This document shows, one piece after another, positions 10,458-20,811 of a stretch of DNA of 64,000 nucleotides. Both the position numbers and the translations under genes were made by a program. The notes under the pieces are model-generated. The model did not search any database. It had not been told where the DNA came from and saw nothing but the letters and a program-made list of their open reading frames with translations. This stretch comes from Lithodes maja (lineage: Eukaryota > Arthropoda > Malacostraca > Decapoda > Lithodidae): contig JBAKBP010001587.1 of the NCBI GenBank assembly GCA_037953745.1, positions 124,001 through 188,000 on the forward strand, read 5' to 3'. Position 1 is the stretch's first letter; the number at the start of each line of letters is the position of its first letter.

Positions 10458-11354
10458 TTATTGATAGCCCTGTACCTTGTTCTGAGGAGGGCACACCTGT
10501 CCCCTTCCCACTACAAACCCAAGGTACTGCTGTACCTTGTTCTGAGGAGGGCACACCTGTCCCCTTCCCACTACAAACCCAAGGTACTGCTGTACCTTGT
10601 TCTGAGGAGGGCACACCTGTCCCCTTCCCACTACAAACCCAAGGTACTGCACAGTGGCTTCTACGAAGTCACACTTTGCCAAATTTATTACCAGACCTGC
10701 TTCACTAAGTTTCCGGAACAAGGTCTCAAGGTGCTCACAATGGCTCTCAAAGTCGTCATCATAAATGATTACATCGTCCAAATATACGGTGCAATTCGGA
10801 ATGTCCTTTACAATTTCATTCATCAGGTTCTGAAACGTTGCTGGTGCATTCTTAAGTCCGTAAGGCATAACATTGCACCGGTAGGTACTCCCGTCCACAA
10901 CAAAACCACATACCTCTTTAGCACGCTCGGACAAAGGTACTTGCCAGTAACCTTTTACTAAATCTACTTTAGACAAAAAACGAGCATTACCAATTTTGTC
11001 AACACTATCATCAACCCGAGGAAGAGGATATGGGTTAGTTGGAGTCAAACCGTTTAACCTACGGAAATCAATACAAAAGCGTACCTTGCCATCTGGCTTA
11101 GGCTGCAGTGTTACGGGGGAAGTCCACTTAACTGTGCCTTTCTCTATCAACCCTCTACCGAGCATATACTCCAACTCATCCCTCAGAGCTGGTAGTTTTA
11201 TGGGGGGCACACGGTACGGGATTGACTTAAAGGGTAGATGGTCCCCCACGTCAACATCATGCATAGCCTGAGTAGTGAGGCCTGGGTGTTCAGCAAATAC
11301 AGTGGGGTATGAACCGAACAACTGACGGATAGCATCAAACTGCGGCTCAGGCAA
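10458..11354 (-). pseudogene. Reverse transcriptase (copy A) with a tripled 20-residue segment
   Basis: Ty3/gypsy-type RT. Motifs are KWTSPVTLQPKPDGKVRFCI, DFRRLNGLTPTNPYPLPRVD, FLSKVDLVKGYWQVPL (first catalytic Asp) and NCTVYLDDVIIYDD (YLDD). The frame is the same as the upstream gag-protease-integrase frame but is cut off by TGA at 11397-11399, where element B has TGG. At the C-terminal side the segment starting QYLGFVVGRGQ occurs three times, followed by an extra G that shifts the frame. Polymerase residues are intact, but the fold would probably be disturbed. Confidence 0.9.
10471..10650 (-). repeat. 60-bp unit repeated exactly three times inside RT
   Basis: Three identical 60-bp copies at 10471-10530, 10531-10590 and 10591-10650. 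Element B has one copy of the homologous sequence. Each unit adds 20 codons without changing frame. Confidence 0.98.
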
Positions 11355-11396
11355 ATGAGCTATAGCCTCGTCAGCCCTTAGGCTCGAGTTCCCCGC

Positions 11397-14300
11397 TCAC
11401 TGATCCGCTGAAACATGTTGATCCCAGCTATCCTCCTCTGAAGCTTGACTGTCCCCCTCTCCTTCTCCACCACGGCCGCAACAAGCCAACACAGGGACAG
11501 CGAGAGGCTCAGAGGGGCGCCTCACATACTCTTTAATAAGGTTCATGTGACATAACTGGTTCTTTTTCCTCCTGTCTGGAGTGGCAACAAGGTAATCTAA
11601 GTCTGAAATTTGTTCTACAATTTTATAAGGTCCAGTGTACTTCGCAGAGAGGGGGTTACCAACCAAAGGCAACAAAATTAATACCTCTTGTCCTACAGTG
11701 AACTTCCGGAGCCTCACTTTGCGATCATACCTGTCCTTCATCAAAGCTTGTGATTCTGTCAAATTTCTACCTGCCATCTCCAGACTCTTAAGCATGCGCT
11801 CACGGCTTTCAAGCACATACTTTAATAATGGACAAGGCTGCACAGTCCCCTCCCAATTTTCTTTCAGCATGTTAAGGGGGCCCCTGACACGGTGTCCAAA
11901 AATCAGCTCGTTTGGACTAAATCCCAGGCTCTCACCAGGTACCTCCCGAGCAGCAAACAGCACATAAGGCAATCCAAGATCCCAATCCATACCGTTGTCA
12001 GCACAATAACACCTGAGCATGCTTTTAAGTGTAGCATGCCACCGCTCAAGCACCCCTTGACTCTCAGGGTGATACGCTGACGATACTACTGCTCGTATCC
12101 CATGCTGTTGCATTGTTTGCTTGAACATGTTGGAGGTGAAATTAGATCCCTGATCAGACTGAATCTCCTCCGGGTACCCGTACCTTGAGAAGTACCACAA
12201 CAAGTTACTGACTACCGTCTTAGCCATTCCATTTTTCATAGGGTATGCATCGGGGTATCTAGTGGCAACATCCATTATGGTTAACAAAAATTTATTTCCA
12301 GCCTTAGTGGGAGGGAGTGGACCAACCATGTCAACAATAATTTTACTAAAGGGTGGCCCAATCACAGGAATAGGGTGTAACGGAGCCTTAGGAATAACTT
12401 GGTTCGGTTTCCCGACACGTTGACAAATATCACATGAGTTTATCCATGACTGCACATGAGACTTCATCCCCGGCCACCAAAACAATTTCCCCAAAGCCGC
12501 CACCGTTTTTCTCACCCCTAGATGTCCTGCCAGTGGTATGTCATGCGCCAACCTCAGTAGGCTATCCCTGCACTCCCGTGGCACCACCAACTGGTCCACT
12601 ACTCCGGACCCCTTTTGCCAACTACGTTTAGGGTCTTGAAAACGCCTATAGAGGATGCCTTCTAAATAAAAAAAATCTCCTGGCTGCGCATCGCCGTCCT
12701 CGTCGAGCTCTACAGCTCCATTAGCACACGTTTGGAGCTCAGGGTCCTCTAGTTGCAACCGACGTATATCTGAGGGTGCCAAGCGATCTAACTGCTCCCG
12801 GAGCAATGCATGACCTTCCCCGATACTGGGCTGCTCCCTCTGTCCCTCTCGATGTACATAACGTTGCTGTCGCGGAGACTCGTCATGCCCAGCCTCGTCA
12901 CTCTCGATGACAGGCCCAGGGGCTACTCCAGAATTAAGTAATGGTGCTAATACTGAATCACCCAGGAGAGCCGCCGAGTCAAAACTCTTAAAACCAACTC
13001 CAGCTTTAGCCTCCTCCTGTTGATCGTTCCTCCGCTGGTCTGAAGACGGAGGACTAGGCTGTGACACATTAGCTGCCCGAGCTCGGGTGACAACACACGC
13101 CATGGGTTGTGTCTGGCACCGCTCGACCCACTCTTGCTCTTCCCTACTCACGTCGGCCGGCCTCTCGGCAACGACTAAGGGTAGAACCTCAGAAGCGGGC
13201 ATTGCAAAGTCGTTGCCGAGAAGAAGGTCGACGCCCTCCACTGGCAGTTTCTCCACAATCCCGACATCCAATTCACGTGCCACACCATCCACCTCCAACT
13301 CCAACCGCACCAGCGGGTATGACCGAGTTGCATTAATACCCTGCACCACTACCACCCGAGCCGCGTTTATAGGGTAGCCAGTCAAGTTTTTCATCAGAGT
13401 CTGGGAAGCACCTCTATCACGCAAGACCTCTACTCCATGCTTGCGACCCGCCCACATCACGCAACCCCGCCCTCTATGGTCGCAAAAAACATCCTGAGCA
13501 GGGTTCGAGCCTCCCAGGTGCTTCTGCATTGGCTTTGCCTCAGCCTCTGACGAACTGCCCCGGGCGAACTCAGATGACTTCGGAGACACACCAATGTTGC
13601 AGGCCAAAGACACAGCTGCTGTAGGTGGTTTGCTAGGACAGACTCTTGCAAAGTGCCCCTTTTTATGACAATGATAACACTCCAACTCCCCTTTGGGCTT
13701 CCCTTGGTACTGGGAAGGGCCCGGCCCCTTCTTAAATGGGACGGTGCTAGTCTTGTGGTCAGTCTTGGTATCATGGCTCTTGCACTTGTTTGCATAAGGT
13801 ATATCACTAACTCGGGGGGGTGGGGCGTCACGCCCCTTGTTACCTGCCTCACTATGCTGGGCAGCCCCACACCCACGAATTAGTGATAGCCGGAGGTCAG
13901 CCATCTCAGCTGCCTCCTGTAGAGTTTTTGGGTTCTTTTCTTTAATAGTTAAAGTCATTTCTGCACCAGTACACTTATAAAACTGCTCGAGCAGAAACAG
14001 CTCAGTCAACTGTTCTGCCGTCTCAGCTTTCTCAGAACGTGTCCAGTTTTTAAGTGCATCTTTTAAGTCCCGGGCATGTTCAAGAAAGGTCGCCTCCCTA
14101 GTCTTTGTAACACCCCGAAACTTCAATCGATATGTTTCCGGTTGCAACTCGTATGCCCGTAGGACAGCTCTCTTCAATTCTGGGTAGTCAATGCAAGACT
14201 CTAAAGGCAGTGCATCATAAGCCTTCAGACCCTTACCCGTAAGTCTTGAGGAGACTAGAGCTGCCCACTTCTCTTCAGGCCAATTATGCTCCCTACACTT

Positions 14301-14702
14301 CTTCTCAAAACGATTAAAAAATTCTGTGACTTCAGTTTCACTAAATACCGGCACCAATTTGACTAAGTAGGCTAAGGACTGTTCTCTTACTTGGCCCTCA
14401 CGGCCCATCCGAGTCCCTGTCGACTCTGCACGAGTCTTATCTAAATCTAATTTAGCACAATATTTCTCTGAGTCGTACCTAAGCTCAGCCTCATGCCTCC
14501 TGGTCTCATCCTCCTGCCTCCTAACCTCAATCTCATGCCTCCTAGTCTCATTCTCCTGCTTCCTAGCCTCAATCTTAGCAAGCTCATGTCTAAATACCAT
14601 ATCTGGAGACAGGCAGGAAGAGGGAGCTGCCACTACTGAAGGAGGGGGGCAAAAACTGGGGAACCACCATGTGCACCACCCGAGGGCACTCCAATCTGCC
14701 AA
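11397..14702 (-). CDS. Gag-protease-integrase polyprotein (copy A)
   Basis: Open frame of 1101 codons. Domains by residue: charged coiled coil about 40-95; capsid about 108-275, with a SCAN-like part around QLTELFLLEQFYKCTG (231-246); zinc knuckle CX2CX4HX4C at C342, C345, H350, C355; protease; integrase. The protease motif is RDRGASQTL (429-431) where C and B have DTG: codon AGA at 13413-13415 replaces ACA, so the protease should be inactive. Integrase shows the zinc motif (HDIPLAGHLG, CDICQ) and DD35E residues in IIVDMVGP, QSDQGSNF and GVLERWH. A GPY/F-like stretch (YTGPYKIVEQ) follows. Integrase lies upstream of RT, unlike ordinary gypsy elements. Confidence 0.93.
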   Translation of the reverse strand: MADWSALGWCTWWFPSFCPPPSVVAAPSSCLSPDMVFRHELAKIEARKQENETRRHEIEVRRQEDETRRHEAELRYDSEKYCAKLDLDKTRAESTGTRMGREGQVREQSLAYLVKLVPVFSETEVTEFFNRFEKKCREHNWPEEKWAALVSSRLTGKGLKAYDALPLESCIDYPELKRAVLRAYELQPETYRLKFRGVTKTREATFLEHARDLKDALKNWTRSEKAETAEQLTELFLLEQFYKCTGAEMTLTIKEKNPKTLQEAAEMADLRLSLIRGCGAAQHSEAGNKGRDAPPPRVSDIPYANKCKSHDTKTDHKTSTVPFKKGPGPSQYQGKPKGELECYHCHKKGHFARVCPSKPPTAAVSLACNIGVSPKSSEFARGSSSEAEAKPMQKHLGGSNPAQDVFCDHRGRGCVMWAGRKHGVEVLRDRGASQTLMKNLTGYPINAARVVVVQGINATRSYPLVRLELEVDGVARELDVGIVEKLPVEGVDLLLGNDFAMPASEVLPLVVAERPADVSREEQEWVERCQTQPMACVVTRARAANVSQPSPPSSDQRRNDQQEEAKAGVGFKSFDSAALLGDSVLAPLLNSGVAPGPVIESDEAGHDESPRQQRYVHREGQREQPSIGEGHALLREQLDRLAPSDIRRLQLEDPELQTCANGAVELDEDGDAQPGDFFYLEGILYRRFQDPKRSWQKGSGVVDQLVVPRECRDSLLRLAHDIPLAGHLGVRKTVAALGKLFWWPGMKSHVQSWINSCDICQRVGKPNQVIPKAPLHPIPVIGPPFSKIIVDMVGPLPPTKAGNKFLLTIMDVATRYPDAYPMKNGMAKTVVSNLLWYFSRYGYPEEIQSDQGSNFTSNMFKQTMQQHGIRAVVSSAYHPESQGVLERWHATLKSMLRCYCADNGMDWDLGLPYVLFAAREVPGESLGFSPNELIFGHRVRGPLNMLKENWEGTVQPCPLLKYVLESRERMLKSLEMAGRNLTESQALMKDRYDRKVRLRKFTVGQEVLILLPLVGNPLSAKYTGPYKIVEQISDLDYLVATPDRRKKNQLCHMNLIKEYVRRPSEPLAVPVLACCGRGGEGEGDSQASEEDSWDQHVSADQ

Positions 14703-15066
14703 TTCTCATCCCTCTGTGGGAGAGTGCTAACCTCCGGTAACTGAGTGGACGGCACTGTGGGAGTCGAGTGAGAGGGGATCTGGGGAGGAACCCCCCAAAC
14801 ACCCTCTCCTCCGAAACCCCATGTCGCCCACGCAACACCCAGGAAATCAGCTCCCCCTTGGACATCCCTACTACATTGGAAATGCCCAAAACCTTGGCTA
14901 TCAGGTGCAAGCCACAAACATCCACCCCAGTCAGCCTCTCCTCCGTCACATGGTACCGCTTACTCACAAAAACTCTAGCATCCTCCTCACTGGTTACTAA
15001 CGGCACACCTTCAAATGACATCTCTCGCTCATCGTCAGTGCTAATGCACGACATACTGAAGTCCAC
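14590..15066 (-). pseudogene. Gag N-terminus, frameshifted (copy A)
   Basis: The frame from the ATG at 15066 encodes an acidic start (STDDEREM) and the conserved SAP-like region around RLTGVDVCGLHLIAKVLGI and MSKGELISWVLRG (residues about 44-84). After about residue 92 the reading leaves the gag frame at the C6 run near 14795. The true Pro-rich continuation lies in another frame (to 14633), and a further shift near the G-run at 14643 leads into the main frame. Two frameshifts therefore separate it from capsid. DNA binding by a SAP-like fold is inference. Confidence 0.8.
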
Positions 15067-15247
15067 AAAAAAATTCTCGAGACAAAAGTGTTAAACTTCC
15101 TATGCAAGCACTAATTACTAAATTAACTGGAGTCTCTTAAATGCTTTACTAATTGCCATACAAAAAAATATATTCTTCAATATGCACGCTAAAATACAAA
15201 CAAACAAATGTTGTACAACTCTGCAAAAATTTATACTGTTCACAAAA

Positions 15248-15265
15248 TCCTAAGCAAGGTCGCCA
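15248..15265 (-). promoter_or_regulatory. Primer-binding site of copy A
   Basis: On the minus strand the LTR end CGTAACA is followed by AA and TGGCGACCTTGCTTAGG. Minus-strand DNA synthesis would be primed here by a tRNA. Confidence 0.75.
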
Positions 15266-15267
15266 TT

Positions 15268-17125
15268 TGTTACGAACTGGCACTCGGGTACACAAGGGCT
15301 CTCAATCAGGACTCGAATACGGCTCGCTGCCACAACGGAAACACACGATCCCAACCCCTGAGTACTGCCAGCCGAACAAAAAACACCAATACCCTCCAGA
15401 GTTCAATCTGCTATAACGGGGTATACAAGAACTCGGTACTAGTGTTCAACAACAGACTAATAAAGAGACAGGAATTATCTAGTCTGGTCAATAATCAAAC
15501 AATGAAGTAAGAAACAACAACACAAAAGAATAGTGTTGGCCGAAGCCGAAGTAATCCACCCTTGACTAAGAACTTAAGAAGTCCTCCACCCTCTACTTCG
15601 GATCGGCATTATTATGTTACGTTAATTAATAGTCCTTAAGCATCGAGCAAGGAATCTTCTGAAAAAAGTTAGATGCTTCTCGGATGCTCGTAAGAAGTAC
15701 GTATCGGATTTTGAACAGTAATTTAATAAGCAAAAACACTGGCAATTAAATACTATTAAAGGCTTAAATTGGCATAAGAATAATTAAAAGAATATGCAAT
15801 AGTAAATGGCAAACATTAAAAAGAAGTACTCCGCAAATGCAACGGCAATAGCCTACTCGGATTGTGCTCGTGGGCCACTAATCACTAAAGTAGCCAAGCT
15901 TGCAACACATGAAATCAATAGTGCATAAACAATATCATACATAAGGAAAGCTTCAATACTATTCTGTATCTACTAATCGAGTAAAGTCTAGCTGGGGTAC
16001 TGTGGGCAAAAGGTAGCAGTGACCAAGCAAAAACGGCTCATAGCCTAGCGAAGTCCTCACAACTGTTTAAAGTATTACGTTAAAACTAACAAGTGCACTT
16101 TGAGAAATCCAGATCCCTTGTATCTGGTTTTCTCCCGGCTCCTTGACAAAGTAAAAACAAACTGTTAATAAAATACAGGGTGGTTAGGCTCTTGCCCTCA
16201 CGCACTGTAAATTATTAACTCAACACAGTCAGCCGCGAAGACAACCTAGGCTTCACTGAACCGAAATGAGTATGCAGGTTTATCGCTTAACCACTGCATC
16301 AAACAACAACTCATAACACAGAAAAGCCTTACCCCAGTCTAGCATTACCTAGACTAGCAGAAAACAGGAATAATAATAATAACACACAGGGAAATGCATA
16401 TACAAGTGCAACAAACATAAATCAATCCTATTCTAAGTTAACCCTTCCAAAATAGGCTATCTAATAGGCAAGTATCTCGTGAGAACTCAAGCGATAATAC
16501 GTTGGCTGACTAGCTCTGCACCAACGGGACCATGGAAGTTAAACAGGCAGGGAAAAGAGGAGATAAGAATGTAAGGTAGTAGAGAAAGTTCACATCAGTC
16601 AGAAGAATATATATAGTTAGCAAGGGAAATGAGAAGTCGCTCTGCCTAATGAGTTCTGATGAATAAATGGCTAGACTTCCCTTTTTATACCCGGCCCTCT
16701 AGTGAGCCCAACGTGAACTACTAAGGACCGCCCACTGACAACCATTACGTAATTTCTCTCTCTCTCCTCTGGGATAGACAAAGGCTCCCCTAGCACTGAG
16801 GGGGGGGGGGGGGGGGGAGTGCTAGTGAGTTAGGCCCACCTCCCGCCTGGCGCACCCACTGACCCCCAACGGTGGCTGTTTCTCTTCCCATCATTACAAA
16901 TAAGTTTTACACACAATACTTATAACTAATGATATAAAATAGAACTCGTTGACTCAGATGAAAACAAAATACATATTCATAATACTTATAGTACAACGGC
17001 TCACATGAACTAAGTTAGGAAACTCTACATAGACTACAGCCAAAGTTCCTGCCCTGACGATACTAGCGAGAGTGGGGCATGACTAGGCGTTCTGTACAGC
17101 ATGCTCACACTGGACATGCGTCGCA
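15268..17125 (-). repeat. 5' LTR of copy A
   Basis: 1858 bp, TGTTACGA...GCGTCGCA on the plus strand, followed by TSD CTTC. The outer end reads GTCGCA instead of GTCACA of its partner, a point change at the terminus. Confidence 0.95.
16681..16689 (-). promoter_or_regulatory. TATA box in 5' LTR of copy A
   Basis: TATAAAAAG on the minus strand within GCCGGGTATAAAAAGGG, about 440 bp into the LTR. This copy would drive the genomic RNA. Confidence 0.6.
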
Positions 17126-17129
17126 CTTC

Positions 17130-17655
17130 ACACACTGGACAAGACCTGTATGCAAACTTGCAATTCGTTATATATCCAATATATATATTTGTGATATATC
17201 CAACCCGTGGAAATAACGTCCTTGACCTTGTACTTTCAACAAAAGAAGAATTGATATAGAATTTGAATGTCGGTGATGAATTCAGTAACAGCGACCATCG
17301 TACGATAACTTTCAGTTTAAAGTTTACTAGTAGCGAACCAAGTAGCAGCATCGAGAAAGTCCCTAAATTTAAGAAAGCAAACTTTCGTAAGCTTAGAGCA
17401 ATGTTTAAAGAAACTGACTGGAGCTTTCTAATTAACAATAACGATTTAAATACATTTTTGGAATTATTCGCACTTACTTACCTAAAAGCAGTTCAAGACA
17501 GCATACCATCGAAACAATGGCGTACAGGCCATAATGATAAGCTAAAATGGTGGAATAAAGAGATTTCAGGCTGTTTGCTTGATAAAAAGCTTGCTAATGA
17601 TAGATTGAAATCCTCACAAAATAACAAAGAACGGGTGACATTTTTAGAACTATGA
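17130..17655 (+). pseudogene. CR1-like LINE ORF2, endonuclease continued
   Basis: Directly after the target duplication of element A the LINE protein resumes (HTGQDLYANLQ). It then shows NNVLDLVLSTKEELI and the EEP-fold motif FSNSDHRTITFSLKF, with the catalytic Ser-Asp-His typical of LINE endonucleases. The stretch WRTGHNDKLKWWNKEISGCL leads toward the RT. In-frame stops are present. Confidence 0.85.
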
Positions 17656-18275
17656 CGCAAAGCCAAAAAAGTTAATTAAGCTAAGTAAAAAGACCCTGGA
17701 GTTACATGTCACAAATCAAAGTAAGAGAAACCCGAAAGAATTCTATAGTTATATCAGAAAGAAAAAAGTAGTTACTTCAACTGTTGGACCGTTGATGAAA
17801 ATGGAGAATATACCAAAAACGAAGTACAATTGAGTTATATCCTCAATACCTTCTTTGCATTAGTTTTTACTACAGAAGACCTCAGTGATATCCCTACAGC
17901 ATCGCCGGTTCAGAGAGATAATTCTGATGTTCTAAGCAATATCACCATTACAGAGAGAGAAGTATTGAAATGTTTAGATAAACTCAAGGTAAATATATCG
18001 CCCGGACCTGATACAATCTCACAGAGAGTTGTAAAGGAAGCAATGGATGAGCTCTCCAAACCACTGACATTGCTATTCAATAAATCCTTGGTCTGAAACT
18101 ACGATTGATCAGTGGAAGCTAGCCAATGGAACACCGATATTAAAAAAAGGGAGCAAATCCCTATCCAGTAACTATCGTCCAATTAACTTAACCTCAGTTG
18201 TATGTTAAATGCTAGAAACACTCATAAGAGACAGACTTGTAAATCACTTACAGGAAAAAAACATACTTAAAGATA
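17656..18275 (+). pseudogene. CR1-like LINE ORF2, N-terminal reverse transcriptase
   Basis: RT block 1-2 sequence in fragments: KCLDKLKVNISPGPDTISQR, MDELSKPLTLLFNKSL, then in another frame SNYRPINLTSVV and METLIRDRLVNHL-like sequence (MLETLIRDRLVNHLQEKNI is open from 18209). The piece ends at 18275, where a second LINE is inserted; it resumes at about 21877 with QHGFRSKRSCLTNLLDFLHD. Confidence 0.82.
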
Positions 18276-18278
18276 AGG

Positions 18279-19137
18279 AAGAGATCTGGGCAGCATGTGA
18301 GGAGGTGTGTGAAGTGAGGAGAAGAGGGAGGGGAGTGAAAGGTACAGCATGGTGGACAGAAGAGGTAAAAATAGCTGTGGAAGATAAGAAGAAAGCGTAT
18401 AGAGAGTGGTTGGGTAGTGGAGGGAATGAAGATTTGGAGAGGCAGAAACGAGCGAGGTACGTGGAGAGAAAGAGAGTAGTGAAGGAAGGTAAGAGAAGAG
18501 TAGATGAGGAATTTGGAAGGAATCTGAGTGTAAAATGGAGGGAGTGTAAGAAACTATTCTGGAAAGAAGTCAAGAAAGTTAGGGAAGGTAGCAAGGGAAA
18601 CAGTAAGGGTGTGACAGATAAGAATGGGAGAATGCTAGCCGAGAAGCAAGAGAGAGTCGAAAGATGGAGGGAGTACTTCAATGAGTTGCTTAATGTGAGG
18701 AATGAAGAGCCAGCAAACATAATTGGATATGGTATGGGAGGGAGAAGAGGAGAAGTAGTGGAGGAGGAGGTGGGGATCAGGTCAGAAGTGTTGGAAGCTA
18801 TGCAAAGAGTGAAGTTGGGGAAAGCACCAGGAACAGATGGAGTGTGTGGGGAAATGTTGAGGCATGGTGGTGAGATAGTGATCGAATGGGTATGGAAAAT
18901 ATGCAAACTAGCATGGAAGAAGGGGAATGCACCCGATGACTGGAAGACTGGCATAATAGTCCCCCTATATAAGGGCAAAGGGGAAAGAGGAGTGTGTGGT
19001 AACCTGTGTAGATCAGATTTTTACCCTGAATTGTGTTGTGGGGAAATATCTGGAGAAACAACAAAAGGTGTATGTTGCCTTTATTGACTTGGAGAAGGCC
19101 TATGACAGAGTGGATAGAGAAGGCATGTGGAAAGTAC
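18279..19137 (+). pseudogene. Second LINE polymerase, linker and N-terminal RT
   Basis: The frame is a Lys/Arg/Glu-rich linker (EEVKIAVEDKKKAYREWLG, VERWREYFNELLN) followed by RT motifs VKLGKAPGTDGVCGEMLRHG and DWKTGIIVPLYKGKGERGVC. After about 18995 the frame changes. The next RT block, VAFIDLEKAYDRVDREGMW with its catalytic Asp (ORF from 18996), is in another frame. About 100 nucleotides of the expected NYRGISLL to GFR region seem to be missing between the two. The sequence is cut at 19137 by a third LINE. Confidence 0.8.
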
Positions 19138-20708
19138 TTAATTTTAAATCGCCTGAAATTCCCTCACTTAAGATCCACACCAGACATGTCAAAACTATTT
19201 TGCAGAATCTCTCAGTAGATAAGGCTCCTGGTCCAGATGAAACTCCTCCAATAGTACTTAAGAATTGCTCCTTGGTGCTCGCTTCTGTATTGGCAAAATG
19301 TTTCCGTCTGTGTACTCATACCTCATGCTTCCCAGTATACCCTGGAAAGAAGCAAACATCCATCCAGTTCCTAATAAAGGTGCCTCTTCAGATCCATCAA
19401 ACTACAGACCAATAGCTATAACTTCCGCTCTTGGTAAAGTCTTTGAAATTATATTAAATAATCACATAATTAAGCATCTTGAGAATAATAAATTAATCAG
19501 TGATAGGCAATATGGTTTAAGACGATGTCGATCAACTGCAGACATTCTTTGCCTTCTTACGCATCAAATCAACCAAGCTACAGACCAACATGGTGAAACA
19601 CATACAATAGCACTGGATATATCAAAGGTATTTGATAGAGTCTGGCATCAATCCTTATTGTCGAAGATCATAAGGATCATACGGCCTTGCATCATTAGTT
19701 CCACTAATTTCTTCTTATCTTCATAACAGAAAAATACTTGTAATGGTAGATGGCCTTTATTCTCAATTTCACTCAATAAATGCTAGTGTTCCCCAGGGAT
19801 CAGTTTTGGCCCCAACTCTGTTCCTCATTCATATCAATGATCTCATATCTACCACTCATAATCCAATACATTCCTACGCAGATGACTCAACACTCCACAG
19901 TTCCTTCACATTTACCAATTCTTTCACCCAACCCGATCTTATAAATTCAAAAATAAACACTGCAATTTCTCTGAACCAGGACCTTTCTAGAATTAATGAA
20001 TGGGGCCAAAAAAATCTAGTTTCCTTTAATGCACAGAAAACCAAGTACATTCAATTTTCTAACCGACAGAATCTCACTGACTCCCATATATTTTTTAATG
20101 ATGTAAATATTCCCACTTCCCCTAGTATTGACATTCTCGGTGTAACATTAACTACTAACTTGAGCTGGACACATTATGTTAGAAGCATTGCTAAGAATGC
20201 CTCTAAAAAACTGGGACTCCTGTATAGAGTTCGAGAATTCTTTACTGACGAGCAGTTGGCCATAATATATAAAAGTCATGTGCGTTCTCAGATGGATTAC
20301 TGTTCACCTCTGTGGAGTGGAAGTGGAGTGGTTGCATTTAGGCAGTTGGACAAAATTCAAAATAAAGCTATTAGATTAATCAATAACCCTGCAATCACAC
20401 AGGACCTTCCTACATTATCCATGCGAAGAAACGTTGCATCCCTTGCATTAGTCTACAGATATTTCACAGAAATTGTTCCGAGGAACTTGCTTCAATTGTG
20501 CCACCTCTCCACATCTTTCCCCGTAGAACTAGGGCAGCTGAGAGCGCCCATGAATTTACACTTTCTCCTCCACAATGCAGAACTTCTGCTTATCAAAATT
20601 CATGTATCCCTAGAACTACTACTCTTTGGAATTCACTTCCCTCGAGTTGCTTTCCACAAACTTACAATCTACAAAAGTTTAAATCCAGTTGTTACAAACA
20701 TTTTATGA
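19138..20708 (+). pseudogene. Third LINE reverse transcriptase
   Basis: The polymerase is spread over three frames. SVDKAPGPDETPPIVLKNC lies at about 19210-19265. SNYRPIAITSALGKVFE and ETHTIALDISKVFDRVWHQS follow to 19726. The longest piece is 19743-20708, with INASVPQGSVLAPTLFLIHI, HSYADDSTLH (YADD) and LGLLYRVREFFTDEQLAIIY. A stop near 19725 and frameshifts near 19400 and 20500 inactivate it. Catalytic residues are otherwise present. Confidence 0.85.
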
Positions 20709-20811
20709 ATGGAGGATGCCTTTAGGCACATGGACATTTTTGTTTTATCTGTGTTTTTCCTTCCTCCGTTCATTGTCTCTTAAAAAAAATATATATATAT
20801 ATATATATATA
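19138..20811 (+). mobile_element. Third LINE nested in the second LINE
   Basis: The second LINE breaks off after MWKVL and resumes at 20812 with YGVDGKLLKAVKSMYEG. The insert carries its own RT and ends with an A-run and (TA)n at 20782-20814. It belongs to the same broad family as the LINE in the B1 LTR (2758-3950): both share the HSYADDSTLH catalytic motif and RRNVASL. Confidence 0.85.

Larger units (their letters stand above)
6967..17125 (-). mobile_element. Gmr1-like Ty3/gypsy LTR retrotransposon, copy A
   Basis: Complete element flanked by CTTC at 6963-6966 and 17126-17129 (4-bp target duplication), inserted into the endonuclease of a CR1-like LINE. LTRs are at 6967-9453 and 15268-17125; the first is longer because a MITE jumped into it. 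In element direction the order is LTR, PBS, gag, protease, integrase, RT, RNase H, PPT, LTR. The coding region is broken by frameshifts in gag, one TGA, one frameshift in RT and a damaged protease motif. The LTRs differ by roughly 15-20 substitutions by eye, about 1%, so the insertion is not very recent. Confidence 0.92.

Noticed and set aside
18244..18978. 244-codon minus-strand frame rich in Ser/Leu/Pro
   Set aside because: It is the antisense of the purine-rich linker and RT of the second LINE, with no motif of its own.
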